Assembly: GCA_050305935.1 (NCBI GenBank)
Contig: JBNLGG010000080.1
Span: 1-17,359, forward strand
Source of the DNA: CAJXNP01 sp050305935
Lineage (GTDB): Bacteria > Bacteroidota > Bacteroidia > Cytophagales > Cyclobacteriaceae
Length of the DNA stretch: 17,359 bases
Direction: 5' to 3'
A program made the translations under genes and the position numbers. Of the stretch, positions 6,212-13,139 are shown piece after piece (position 1 is the first letter of the stretch; every line of letters starts with the position of its first letter). Below the pieces are notes generated by a model. That model saw only the letters and a list, made by a program, of their open reading frames with translations, did no database searches and was not told where the DNA came from.

Positions 6212-6676
6212 AGTGATATTGGTTTAGATTTATGAAATGATTAGGTAGGTAAAGGAAAGGAAAGGGCTATAATCGAAATTACTATTGCGGCATCTATCAA
6301 GTTAAAGAAATAAAATGAAATAATCTGAAAAAATCGATATTTCCTTGAAAGTTATATTCAACGATAAAACCGGATTTTAGCTAACGCGAAAACTTTTGTA
6401 AACTTGGTTCAGTAAATAGAAAACAGCAGCCTGTTCATCAAAAAAACTGCTATCCTGGCCAGTATTTACCCATTGCAACTGCCCGACTAAAAAAGGCTTC
6501 TCTTCCACAAAGCTTTAGCGTCATTCATAAATCGCCGGTATTGTTAATAAATAAAACACCTGGTTTTAAAAAATCCGTCAGACCGGCGGCAACCTTCCTA
6601 GCGCGTTTGTAACGCACGCGGCTAATAAGTGTGGAGGTGAAAGTTTGTAAAGAGTGTTATAAAATGTGGAGAGCAA
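6212..6676. other. gene-free region inside the repeat-bracketed segment
   Basis: No coding frame is supported. The first part must contain the promoter of the minus-strand secreted-protein gene, but I find no good TAnnTTTG on that strand. The later part (about 6575-6628) holds a GC-rich REP-like palindrome in otherwise AT-rich DNA. No tRNA remnant beyond the terminal ACCCCGA of the right direct repeat is recognisable. Confidence 0.45.
6575..6628 (-). repeat. REP-like palindromic element, copy B
   Basis: Read on the minus strand it starts TTATTAGCCGCG, contains GCGT-TTACA-ACGC-type pairing (plus strand GCGTTTGTAACGC) and ends GCCGGTCTGACGG. Copy A at 5181-5243 shows TTAATTAGC and GCCGGTTTGAGG in the same order. 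GC content is visibly higher than in the flanks. Short repeats with a fixed head and a variable palindrome are typical of REP elements mobilised by Y1-type transposases, but no such transposase is in the window. Confidence 0.4.
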
Positions 6677-6758
6677 ACCCCGACGAATTAAACATCAGTT
6701 GGAAAAAAAAATTCTAAATCTTATGATTTAGAGGCTTTTTTGTTTTTTTGCCCCATCT
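6677..6758 (+). repeat. direct repeat, right copy (terminator duplicate)
   Basis: A copy of 4907-4988 starting at ACCCCGA and ending at CCCCATCT. The terminator within it has decayed: the stem is reduced to TCTAAATC/GATTTAGA. The tRNA body upstream is missing. Its right border lies in a perfect hairpin (CCCCATC, TTTTT, GATGGGG; 6751-6769), of which the left copy retains only the first arm. The right copy may therefore carry the original downstream flank. Confidence 0.75.
6713..6747 (+). terminator. degenerate copy of the tRNA-operon terminator
   Basis: The stem TCTAAATC (6713-6720) / GATTTAGA (6725-6732) with loop TTAT is followed by GGC and a T-run. It is a weakened version of the 4937-4975 terminator, separated from any tRNA. 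It may still reduce readthrough toward the Rrf2 gene. Confidence 0.5.
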
Positions 6759-6869
6759 TTTTGATGGGGGGCAGGATTTAAAATTTTTTCTGTTCAGGCT
6801 TACTAAATACTTTGCTTATTACAATTCCCCCCTCAGAAGTTTTGGACGATAAAAAAAATCGGACTAATA

Positions 6870-6888
6870 TGTAACAAAAATTATTACA
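6870..6888 (+). promoter_or_regulatory. palindromic operator upstream of the Rrf2 regulator gene
   Basis: TGTAACAAAAATTATTACA is a 19-bp palindrome with a single mismatched pair. It lies just upstream of the -7 element at 6905, where bound protein would block RNA polymerase. An almost identical site precedes qorB (7349-7367). The two differ at only two bases, which form the same symmetric pair. The likely ligand is the Rrf2 protein itself, giving autorepression. Confidence 0.75.
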
Positions 6889-6904
6889 ATTAAGTCTAGT
6901 GTTG

Positions 6905-6912
6905 TATCTTTG
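6905..6912 (+). promoter_or_regulatory. -7 element TATCTTTG of the Rrf2 gene
   Basis: A perfect TAnnTTTG match ending 8 bases before the ATG at 6921. Transcription would start within a few bases of the start codon, so the mRNA should be leaderless or nearly so. The -33 region overlaps the palindromic operator. Confidence 0.6.
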
Positions 6913-6920
6913 ACTCAGAA

Positions 6921-7331
6921 ATGAACAACACAAGGTTTGCAACGGTAATTCATATTCTTACTCTCCTGGCGGATAGCGAAGGGGAGTGGCTAAGTTCGGA
7001 ATGGATTGCCGGCAGTATTAATATTAATCCTGTGGTTGTTCGGAGAGAGTTGAGCATTCTTAACGAGGCAGGGTTGGTAATTGGCAGGAAAGGAAAGGAT
7101 GGTGGATCGGCGCTTAATAAAAAGAGTGGTAACATACGGTTATCTGAGATATACTTAATCGTTAAAAATTCGGAAGTGCTGGGGAAAATGAATTTAAAGA
7201 CCAATCCTAAATGCCCAATAGGGAAGAGTATGAATCAAAAACTTGAAAGCTTATTTAGTGAAATTGATTTGTTGGTATTGAAAGAACTTCAGCATAAAAC
7301 CCTTGAAGATTTCGTACAGCAATTCCACTAA
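6921..7331 (+). CDS. Rrf2-family transcriptional regulator
   Basis: A 136-residue DNA-binding protein. The N-terminal winged helix-turn-helix (about 1-68) starts MNNTRFATVIHILTLLA, typical of Rrf2 proteins. It has a recognition helix around residues 36-50 (PVVVRRELSILNEAGLV) and a wing GRKGKDGG. A C-terminal dimerisation helix follows. Fe-S-binding Rrf2 members such as IscR and NsrR use three conserved Cys. This one has a single Cys98 (NPKCPIGK), so an Fe-S cluster is unlikely; thiol oxidation or a bound small molecule, as in YwnA-like proteins, is more plausible. It is followed 78 bases later by qorB, and matching palindromes precede both genes, so it probably represses itself and the oxidoreductase until an electrophile or oxidant signal appears. 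Confidence 0.92.
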   Translation: MNNTRFATVIHILTLLADSEGEWLSSEWIAGSININPVVVRRELSILNEAGLVIGRKGKDGGSALNKKSGNIRLSEIYLIVKNSEVLGKMNLKTNPKCPIGKSMNQKLESLFSEIDLLVLKELQHKTLEDFVQQFH

Positions 7332-7348
7332 TTTTTTTTGAATGTATA

Positions 7349-7367
7349 TGTAATAAAAATTGTTACA
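7349..7367 (+). promoter_or_regulatory. palindromic operator upstream of qorB
   Basis: TGTAATAAAAATTGTTACA matches the site before the Rrf2 gene at 17 of 19 positions, and the flanking AATTAA is also conserved. It sits in the 78-base gap between regulator and qorB, indicating that qorB is controlled separately by the same protein. I could not identify a clear -7 element between it and the qorB ATG. Confidence 0.75.
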
Positions 7368-7409
7368 ATTAAAATAAAAATAGTCAATTAATTTAAAACA
7401 GTAGTAATT

Positions 7410-8255
7410 ATGAAAATTGGAATCACCGGAGCGACCGGACAATTAGGAAACATTGTGGTAAGCAAACTGAAAGAAAGGGTAGGAGCTGAGAATTTAGTGG
7501 CATTGGTCCGCTCACCAGAAAAGGCAGAAGCTTTGGGGATAGAAGCCCGGGTATTTGATTATAATCAGCCGGAGGACTTGACAGAGTCCTTACAGGGAAT
7601 TGATCATTTGTTGTTGATTTCCTCCAGTGAAATCGGCCAACGTGTAAAACAGCACGGAAATGTTATCAATGCAGCCAAAAAAGCAGGAGTACAGTGGATT
7701 GTTTATACCAGCATTTTACGGGCAGATTCTTCGACCCTAAGCCTGGCCGGCGAACACCTGGCGACTGAAAATCTAATAAAATCGTCCGGTATTCCATTTA
7801 CAATTTTACGTAACGGGTGGTATACAGAAAACTATACCGGGTCTGTACCAACTGCCGTGGAGGCAGGTGCTTTTATCGGGAGCGCAGGAGAAGGAAAAAT
7901 TTCTTCCGCCGCACGAGTAGACTATGCGGAAGCTGCAGTGACAGTCCTTACCAGCAAGAACCAGGAAGATAAGGTGTATGAATTAGCAGGTGATGAGCAC
8001 TATACCCTGAACGATTTGGTTAAAGAGGTATCCAGGCAAGTTGGAAAAGAAATCTCCTATCAAAACCTTCCTGAAGAAGACTATGCAAATGCCCTTAAGG
8101 GATTTGGGCTTCCGGAAGGTTTTGCCGTTGGGATTGCAAGCTGGGACGTGAGTGCTTCGAAAGGTGATCTTTTTAATGATTCCAGAGAATTATCCGGACT
8201 TATTGGCCGTCCAACGACACCGTTATCAGACGTGGTAAAAGAGGTTCTGGGCTAA
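7410..8255 (+). CDS. qorB: NAD(P)H-dependent quinone oxidoreductase, QorB (YtfG) type
   Basis: A 281-residue atypical short-chain dehydrogenase of the NmrA-like group. The Rossmann NAD(P)-binding motif TGATGQLG is at residues 6-13. Stretches closely resembling E. coli QorB/YtfG run throughout: LLLISSSEIGQR, NVINAAKKAGV, LRNGWYTENY, VYELAGD, LIGRPTT. Length also fits that protein. QorB reduces quinones using NADPH in the cytoplasm. In E. coli it is paired with the HxlR-type regulator YtfH; here an Rrf2-family regulator occupies that position, with palindromic operators before both genes. The ATG at 7410 places the first beta strand normally (MKIGITGATG). An inverted-repeat element starts 21 bases after the stop and may act as terminator. 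Confidence 0.95.
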   Translation: MKIGITGATGQLGNIVVSKLKERVGAENLVALVRSPEKAEALGIEARVFDYNQPEDLTESLQGIDHLLLISSSEIGQRVKQHGNVINAAKKAGVQWIVYTSILRADSSTLSLAGEHLATENLIKSSGIPFTILRNGWYTENYTGSVPTAVEAGAFIGSAGEGKISSAARVDYAEAAVTVLTSKNQEDKVYELAGDEHYTLNDLVKEVSRQVGKEISYQNLPEEDYANALKGFGLPEGFAVGIASWDVSASKGDLFNDSRELSGLIGRPTTPLSDVVKEVLG

Positions 8256-8275
8256 TATCTTTATTGAACCGAAAT

Positions 8276-8380
8276 AACGAGGCTGTCTCAAAAGTATTTT
8301 GAGTGGCCTCAGGTTTTTATATATGACTTTTTTCCCAGATAGGTACCCAAATGTCCTTCCCTTTTTGAGACAGCCTCGTT
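8276..8380. mobile_element. MITE-like inverted-repeat element downstream of qorB
   Basis: Perfect 18-bp terminal inverted repeats, AACGAGGCTGTCTCAAAA (8276-8293) and TTTTGAGACAGCCTCGTT (8363-8380), enclose 69 non-coding bases. Ends of the form GAGGCTGTCTCAAAA are common on Bacteroidota insertion sequences, so this may be a deleted, non-autonomous derivative. No transposase gene and no clear target duplication are present. A second arm GCCTC (8306-8310) can pair with GAGGC (8279-8283), forming an alternative short hairpin. It could also work as a terminator for qorB. Confidence 0.5.
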
Positions 8381-8520
8381 TATTGCCAGGAGAAAACAGG
8401 TAAAGATGTAATACGATAATTTTTATTCTACTTTTTTTTTAATAACACTAAATTCAACGCGATTGCCCAATCGCAGAAAATCCGTCCTCCATACGAAGCC
8501 TGCATCTGGACGCCACTTGA

Positions 8521-8948
8521 TTTCCCGCTTCACGCACGATCAGAAGAAGTACCCTTGTTGCCGATTTTCCATTTAATTTGTCACTACCCGAAGTGGTCGC
8601 TACCGAGACCTTTGAAGCAGTGCATGTGTACAAAAACAAAACGGATGGGCATTTCTATACGATCGTGGAAGATATTACCAGGCATCAGGAATTGCGGGAG
8701 GCCATAGACCTGGGGGAAGCATGGAAAAATTTGGAGGAAAATTGGGCATATAAGGATGACCTGCAATACCTCGCCGACCGCTGCACGGACCAGGTTTCAC
8801 ATGTCGAATTGATTCGCTCAGGCTACATCAAATGTTGGAAGTGGACGATTTGAACCATTGCCAGATGATGATACAAGGCGCGGTGGACGGAAACTATGGC
8901 GATTATGGAATTATACTCTACGATTTGGGGATGATCAGGAATTATTAA
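8521..8948 (+). pseudogene. decayed gene remnant, family not recognised
   Basis: A coding-like frame is open from 8521 (after TGA at 8518-8520) to the stop at 8851-8853. It contains VVATETFEAVHVYKNKTDG, FYTIVEDITRHQELREAIDL and GEAWKNLEENWAYKDDLQYL, with balanced composition and higher GC than its surroundings. There is no ATG start; TTG at 8578 is the only candidate. Just before its stop, a second frame carries on with similar character from the ATG at 8832 to TAA at 8946-8948 (MLEVDDLNHCQMMIQGAVDG, ending DLGMIRNY). One frameshift near 8830 would join the two. I read this as a broken gene that has lost its start and acquired a frameshift. No domain is recognised, and the possibility of a short intact ORF (8578-8853) remains. 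Confidence 0.5.
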
Positions 8949-9211
8949 TGACTGTAACGCATGAAAAATCTAAGATGTGTCGCCCCAACATTCTTTTATT
9001 TTTTTAAAGTGAATTGGTAAAGAAGTTTGGGCAATTATTCGGAAGCGGGTCATCAGGGTCATAGACGGGCAGAAGAAAATAAAGTATATGAAATTGCCTA
9101 TTAAAATAGTGGATCACTTTTCTCACAATTTAAAAAAAACATGACGAACGGGGTGCCTTGTGCAAAAACATACGCCATGTAACATAGTGAAAAATTCTTG
9201 TAACAAAATTA

Positions 9212-9244
9212 TTGGTATCCCGGCCGCCGACATGGATATATTTG
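9212..9244 (+). promoter_or_regulatory. promoter of the GH43 gene
   Basis: TATATTTG (9237-9244) matches the Bacteroidota -7 consensus, and TTG (9212-9214) lies 22 bases upstream. The predicted start near 9250 gives a leader of about 168 bases before the ATG at 9418. Confidence 0.5.
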
Positions 9245-9364
9245 TTTGACAAGCGTAAACAATAAATTCAAAAATGGAAGATTGGTGATTAACACGATTA
9301 TCCTTTCATATGCACACACTGGAATCACCAGGTATTTATTGCGATTTTTCCAGTATTTTTAATG

Positions 9365-9394
9365 TGGGTTTTTTGTGGCTCAACCCAAATTTTT
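9365..9394 (+). terminator. terminator-like hairpin in the GH43 leader (possible attenuator)
   Basis: TGGGTT (9365-9370) and AACCCA (9382-9387) pair around 11 bases, and a run of five T follows at 9390-9394. It lies only 24 bases before the GH43 ATG and downstream of its promoter, so it would act inside the leader transcript. The 6-bp stem is weak. Confidence 0.35.
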
Positions 9395-9417
9395 GTTGTT
9401 TAATGATTTAAATTTTT

Positions 9418-11034
9418 ATGGACAAGGCATTGAAGAAAATAGGTATCGCTATTCTGTTGCCGCTGTTTTTACAAAGCGTCAATGTGAACGCCCAGCAATT
9501 AAACGGAGATAATGGAGATGGTACCTATACTAACCCTATAATAAGCGCCGACTTCCCGGATCCCGACGTGATCCTGGTGAATGACACCTACTACATGGTA
9601 TCAACTACTATGTTTATTTTTCCGGGGGTAACCATTTTGAAATCAAAAGACCTGGTGAATTGGGAATATTGCAGTAATGCGGTACCCAGGTTTGATGTTA
9701 GCAATTGTTACGACCTTGATACCTGCAACAGGTATCGCCATGGGCAGTGGGCGACGAGTATGAGGTACCATAACAACAAATTTCACTTACTCTTTATTAC
9801 GCTCGATGAAGGCGGGTTTCACTGTACGGCAGAAAAAGCGGAAGGTCCGTGGAAAATCGAAAAACTGCCAAAAGGTTTTTATGATCCCGGATTGTTTTTT
9901 GACGACGATGGCAAAATTTATGTCACTCATGGGTATAGTAAGATATTCATTACGGAAGTTGATGAAAACCTGGCTCCGGTAGGTAAAGATTCTTTGATAT
10001 TCACCGGTGATATTCGACCGGGTCTGGAGGGAATGCATGTGTATAAGATAAACGGATACTATTATTTGTATGGAACATACGGTGGACTGGATGGATTTCA
10101 GGCAGCGTTACGATCCAAAAACATCTATGGGCCTTTTGAGCAGAAAGTAGTCATTCGCGACACTACCCATGGCCCCAATTATGGCATTCATCAGGGAGCC
10201 CTTATCCAGACACAGACGGGGGAATGGTGGACTATGTTATTTGTAGATAGCGGACCTTTTGGACGATTCCCATCCTTGCAACCCGTGACTTGGGAAGACG
10301 GTTGGCCGATGGTGGGCGTTGACGGAAAAGCAGTGACAACATACCGGAAACCTGATGTCGGGAAAAAACATCCGGTAAAAATCCTGCCCACTTCCGATGA
10401 ATTCAAAGGAAAGGAATTGGGAATGCAGTGGGGCTGGAACCATAATCCCGAACCCACGAACTGGTCGCTGACTGAAAAACCGGGATCATTGCGCCTCTAC
10501 ACGGTGCAGGTGACATCTGACTTTCGAATGGCCCGTAACACGCTCACGCAGCGAATGTTCTCCTACTATTCGGATTCTACCTATACGCTCGGAACGACCA
10601 AGATGAATTTTGCCAATATGAAAGAAGGCGATGTGGCAGGTTTGGCCATTTTCCAGGATCCATATGCTTATATAGCGGTAAAGAGATCCGACGGAAAACA
10701 TTTTATCACCATGGTCAATAATGGTGAAGAGATAGAAACGGTAGAAACCAAGGCATCTGAAATCTATTTCAGGGCAAATCCCTTTTTTGGTTCCGGCGCA
10801 GCGCCGATGTACGGAGGGAAGTCAGTGCCGGGTACAGGAACAGCCTCTTTCTTTTATAGCCTGGATGGAAAAACATTTACCAAACTGGGGAATGAATTGC
10901 AAATGCGTTTCAAATTAACCGTTTTCACAGGAAACAAGTTTTGCCTATTCAATTTTCCAACAAAAGAAACCGGTGGATATGTAGATTTTGATTGGTTCAG
11001 GGTTAACCCGGTAAGCTCTTTTTTCAATAACTAA
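9418..11034 (+). CDS. secreted glycoside hydrolase family 43 enzyme (xylosidase/arabinofuranosidase-like)
   Basis: A 538-residue protein with signal peptide 1-25 (AILLPLFLQSVNVNAQ). A GH43 five-bladed beta-propeller covers about 35-320 and a C-terminal beta-sandwich about 340-535, of the type that completes the active site in many GH43 enzymes. The three acidic residues of the family are visible: base Asp48 in ADFPDPDV, pKa-modulating Asp156 in FYDPGLF, and acid Glu204 in GLEGMHVYK. The N-terminal DNGDGTYTNPIISADFPDPD and TILKSKDLVNWEY stretches are typical of Bacteroidota GH43 of the beta-xylosidase/alpha-L-arabinofuranosidase type; subfamily 12 is my best guess. It should cleave xylose or arabinose from plant hemicellulose outside the cytoplasm. 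It lies upstream of a sigma/anti-sigma/SusC/SusD cluster, fitting one polysaccharide locus. Confidence 0.93.
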   Translation: MDKALKKIGIAILLPLFLQSVNVNAQQLNGDNGDGTYTNPIISADFPDPDVILVNDTYYMVSTTMFIFPGVTILKSKDLVNWEYCSNAVPRFDVSNCYDLDTCNRYRHGQWATSMRYHNNKFHLLFITLDEGGFHCTAEKAEGPWKIEKLPKGFYDPGLFFDDDGKIYVTHGYSKIFITEVDENLAPVGKDSLIFTGDIRPGLEGMHVYKINGYYYLYGTYGGLDGFQAALRSKNIYGPFEQKVVIRDTTHGPNYGIHQGALIQTQTGEWWTMLFVDSGPFGRFPSLQPVTWEDGWPMVGVDGKAVTTYRKPDVGKKHPVKILPTSDEFKGKELGMQWGWNHNPEPTNWSLTEKPGSLRLYTVQVTSDFRMARNTLTQRMFSYYSDSTYTLGTTKMNFANMKEGDVAGLAIFQDPYAYIAVKRSDGKHFITMVNNGEEIETVETKASEIYFRANPFFGSGAAPMYGGKSVPGTGTASFFYSLDGKTFTKLGNELQMRFKLTVFTGNKFCLFNFPTKETGGYVDFDWFRVNPVSSFFNN

Positions 11035-11466
11035 TCATGTTATTGACTTTTTATCGAGTGTGAGGTTAGGATGTTATATGGCGAAAAGATCTTGTAATAT
11101 TTTTATCAAGTTTGAAGGCAAAATCATATATTTACTTATGATGCTATGTGATAAGTTGTGAAAAGAATCATTCTTCCAATCTCCAACATTGTTGTGATTG
11201 GCCTTATCGCCAGTATGGCGAGTATTAAAAAAGCATGCCCGTCGGGTTTGATGTTTTATGTACAGATATTCTAAATGGGAAAACCTTTACTATTCAAAAA
11301 TACCTAAGCAGAACAGGCACTAAGAAGGTCTGGTTTACGCATCTCCTCTCCCTGTTTTTTTATTGACAACTCGTTTGGCTTTTTACCCTTATGAAGCAAG
11401 AGGTAGAAAGCTTGAGAAGAGTGTATAGAGAAGGAATTCCCTTAACCAATTTTTAAAAAAAAAGTT
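11035..11466. other. intergenic region between GH43 and the ECF sigma gene
   Basis: Mostly AT-rich non-coding DNA. A TATATTTA near 11127-11134 is one base off the -7 consensus. A possible 38-codon ORF (11158-11274) and the perfect small palindrome TCGCCA-GTA-TGGCGA (11207-11221) lie inside. No strong terminator follows the GH43 gene. Confidence 0.4.
11158..11274 (+). CDS. possible 38-residue hydrophobic small protein
   Basis: Starting at GTG (11158), in the same AAGTTGTGAAA context as the start of the downstream sigma gene, a frame of 38 codons begins MKRIILPISNIVVIGLIASM and ends FYVQIF. It has a basic N-terminus and a hydrophobic core like a single membrane segment. The length is easily reached by chance, so this is a weak call. 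Confidence 0.2.
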   Translation: MKRIILPISNIVVIGLIASMASIKKACPSGLMFYVQIF

Positions 11467-12015
11467 GTGAAACACCGCCAAGAAACTGCACTTATCAAAA
11501 AGTTGATAAAAGGTGATCAGAAAGCCTTTTCCGAACTTTTTAATCTTTATGCAAACAATCTTTTGAATATCATTAGAAGGTATGTGGCAGATCAGGAAGA
11601 AGCCCGGGAAATTGTGCAGGAGACTTTTTACAGGGTCTGGAAATACCGTGCAAACATGGATGCCAGACTTTCTTTTAAAGCATATATTATCACTATTGCC
11701 AAAAGGCTTATATTCAATCACACAAAAAAGAGATTATGCGAAATAGCTTACCAGGATTACTTCTTAAAGAATCACATTAATAAAACCAATTCGATAGAGG
11801 AGTATATCGATTTTGAAGAGTTGGATAGAAAAATTCAAATGAGCATTAATAATATGCCTCCCAAAAGAAGAGAGATTTTTTTACTAAGTCGTCGCATGGG
11901 CTACACCAATCACGATATAGCTAAAAAGTTAAATATTTCCGTAAGTACAGTAGAAAACCAAATGAACAAAGCTCTGAAATATTTGCGGGAGTACATTTCC
12001 TTTCATTACTCATGA
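11467..12015 (+). CDS. ECF-type RNA polymerase sigma factor
   Basis: A 182-residue sigma-70 family member of the extracytoplasmic-function class, with only regions 2 and 4. Region 2 (about 20-86) includes EEAREIVQETFYRVWKYR, the core-binding and -10 recognition part. Region 4 (about 126-175) includes NMPPKRREIFLLSRRMGYTN and the helix-turn-helix HDIAKKLNISVSTVENQMNK that reads the -35 region. It starts at GTG (11467); no ATG is available before region 2 begins. The FecR-like anti-sigma gene follows 69 bases later, then a SusC with an STN domain. In this arrangement the sigma factor directs transcription of the SusC/SusD locus once released from its anti-sigma partner. Confidence 0.95.
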   Translation: MKHRQETALIKKLIKGDQKAFSELFNLYANNLLNIIRRYVADQEEAREIVQETFYRVWKYRANMDARLSFKAYIITIAKRLIFNHTKKRLCEIAYQDYFLKNHINKTNSIEEYIDFEELDRKIQMSINNMPPKRREIFLLSRRMGYTNHDIAKKLNISVSTVENQMNKALKYLREYISFHYS

Positions 12016-12084
12016 TTTTAACTTTTTTTTTGAACAGAGTAGGTGCTGCGCCTTATTTAATTGTTTTTAAGGTAAACCCATCGT

Positions 12085-13116
12085 GTGGAAAAGCGCTTGA
12101 TCATAAAGTTTTTAAAAAACGAATGCACTGCTGAAGAGAAGGAAACAGTTGTTGAGTGGCTGCATTCCCGGGATTTTGAGTCAGAATTATTGAGTCAAAT
12201 AGAGAACGACCTGCTGTCTTTAAATGCTAGCGCAAATAATGAGGAAGATCTCCAACCCTTACTGCAAAATATATTGCTCAAGGAACAATTGGATCGAATT
12301 GATTCAGGAAGGCAAATCATTTACCCTGGACGGAAAAATGGGTCTGTCAAATGGCTCCTGAGTGTTGCTGCTTCGATTATAATAATTTTTTCCTTTTCAT
12401 ATTTTCTGACTGGTCTTTTTACCAGTGAAGCCCCCTTAGACACGCCGTTGACAGCCAAATACATAGTCAAAGAAAACAGTCGGGGCAGGATGTCAACAAT
12501 ATTCCTTCCGGACGGATCGGTTGTTAAATTAAATGCAGCCAGTAAGATCAGATACCAGGAAAATTTTATTGATTCCGCTCGAATAGTTTATTTGGAAGGG
12601 GAAGCTTTTTTTGAAGTCGCCAAAGATTCTATAAAGCCATTTGTAGTTCTTGCGGACAACATTTCAATTACTGCCTTAGGAACTTCTTTCAATGTTTCGT
12701 CTTACCAGGAGGAGGATAAAATAGCTGTGGCGCTGGCAACAGGCAAGGTCGTGGTAAAAGAAAAAAATCAGGCTGATGATGTGTTTTTGGAACCAGGTCA
12801 ACTCGTGAAATATAATAAAGCAGCCAACCAGTTTACTGACCGGGAAATATTTTCCCCCAAATCGATTTATGGCTGGAAAGATGGTATTCTTTATTTCAAA
12901 AGCGCGTCGTTGCAGGAAGTAATTACCAGGTTGGAGAGATGGTTTGGAGTGGAATTTATTGTAAATAATAATAGTCCTCTAAACTGGAGTTATACAGGTG
13001 AGTTTAACGATCAGTCGCTAAAAAGTGTACTTGAGAGCTTAAGCTTTAGTCAGAATTTTAAATACAAAATCAATGACAAAACCGTGACGATTGATTTTAA
13101 TACAAATACAGAATAG
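12085..13116 (+). CDS. FecR-family anti-sigma factor
   Basis: A 343-residue inner-membrane regulator. The cytoplasmic N-terminal part (1-88) should bind the sigma factor. One membrane segment covers about 90-112 (LLSVAASIIIIFSFSYFLTG). The periplasmic part carries a FecR domain (about 127-228, with LPDGSVVKLNAASKIRY, YLEGEAFFEVAKD and ALGTSFNVSSY) and a C-terminal DUF4974/STN-like domain (about 270-338). The start is GTG at 12085 (MEKRLIIKFL). It would hold the ECF sigma inactive and respond to the STN domain of the neighbouring SusC when substrate is transported. A GC-rich hairpin (13140-13168) follows the stop and could limit readthrough into susC. Confidence 0.95.
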   Translation: MEKRLIIKFLKNECTAEEKETVVEWLHSRDFESELLSQIENDLLSLNASANNEEDLQPLLQNILLKEQLDRIDSGRQIIYPGRKNGSVKWLLSVAASIIIIFSFSYFLTGLFTSEAPLDTPLTAKYIVKENSRGRMSTIFLPDGSVVKLNAASKIRYQENFIDSARIVYLEGEAFFEVAKDSIKPFVVLADNISITALGTSFNVSSYQEEDKIAVALATGKVVVKEKNQADDVFLEPGQLVKYNKAANQFTDREIFSPKSIYGWKDGILYFKSASLQEVITRLERWFGVEFIVNNNSPLNWSYTGEFNDQSLKSVLESLSFSQNFKYKINDKTVTIDFNTNTE

Positions 13117-13139
13117 AAATATCAAGATTTAAAGTAAAA

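Larger units (their letters stand above)
8949..9417. other. intergenic region before the GH43 gene
   Basis: No coding frame is supported here. It holds the promoter-like pair at 9212-9244 and a terminator-like hairpin at 9365-9394 just before the GH43 start, leaving a leader of about 170 bases. Confidence 0.5.

Noticed and set aside
6577..6683. A second, degenerate tRNA-Pro gene upstream of the right direct repeat
   Set aside because: Only the last seven bases match the tRNA; no anticodon stem, T-arm or D-arm similarity can be aligned in the preceding 100 bases.
8454..8639. A minus-strand frame of 61 codons antisense to the decayed gene
   Set aside because: Composition is not protein-like and it lies opposite a stretch whose plus-strand translation looks more like a real, though broken, protein.
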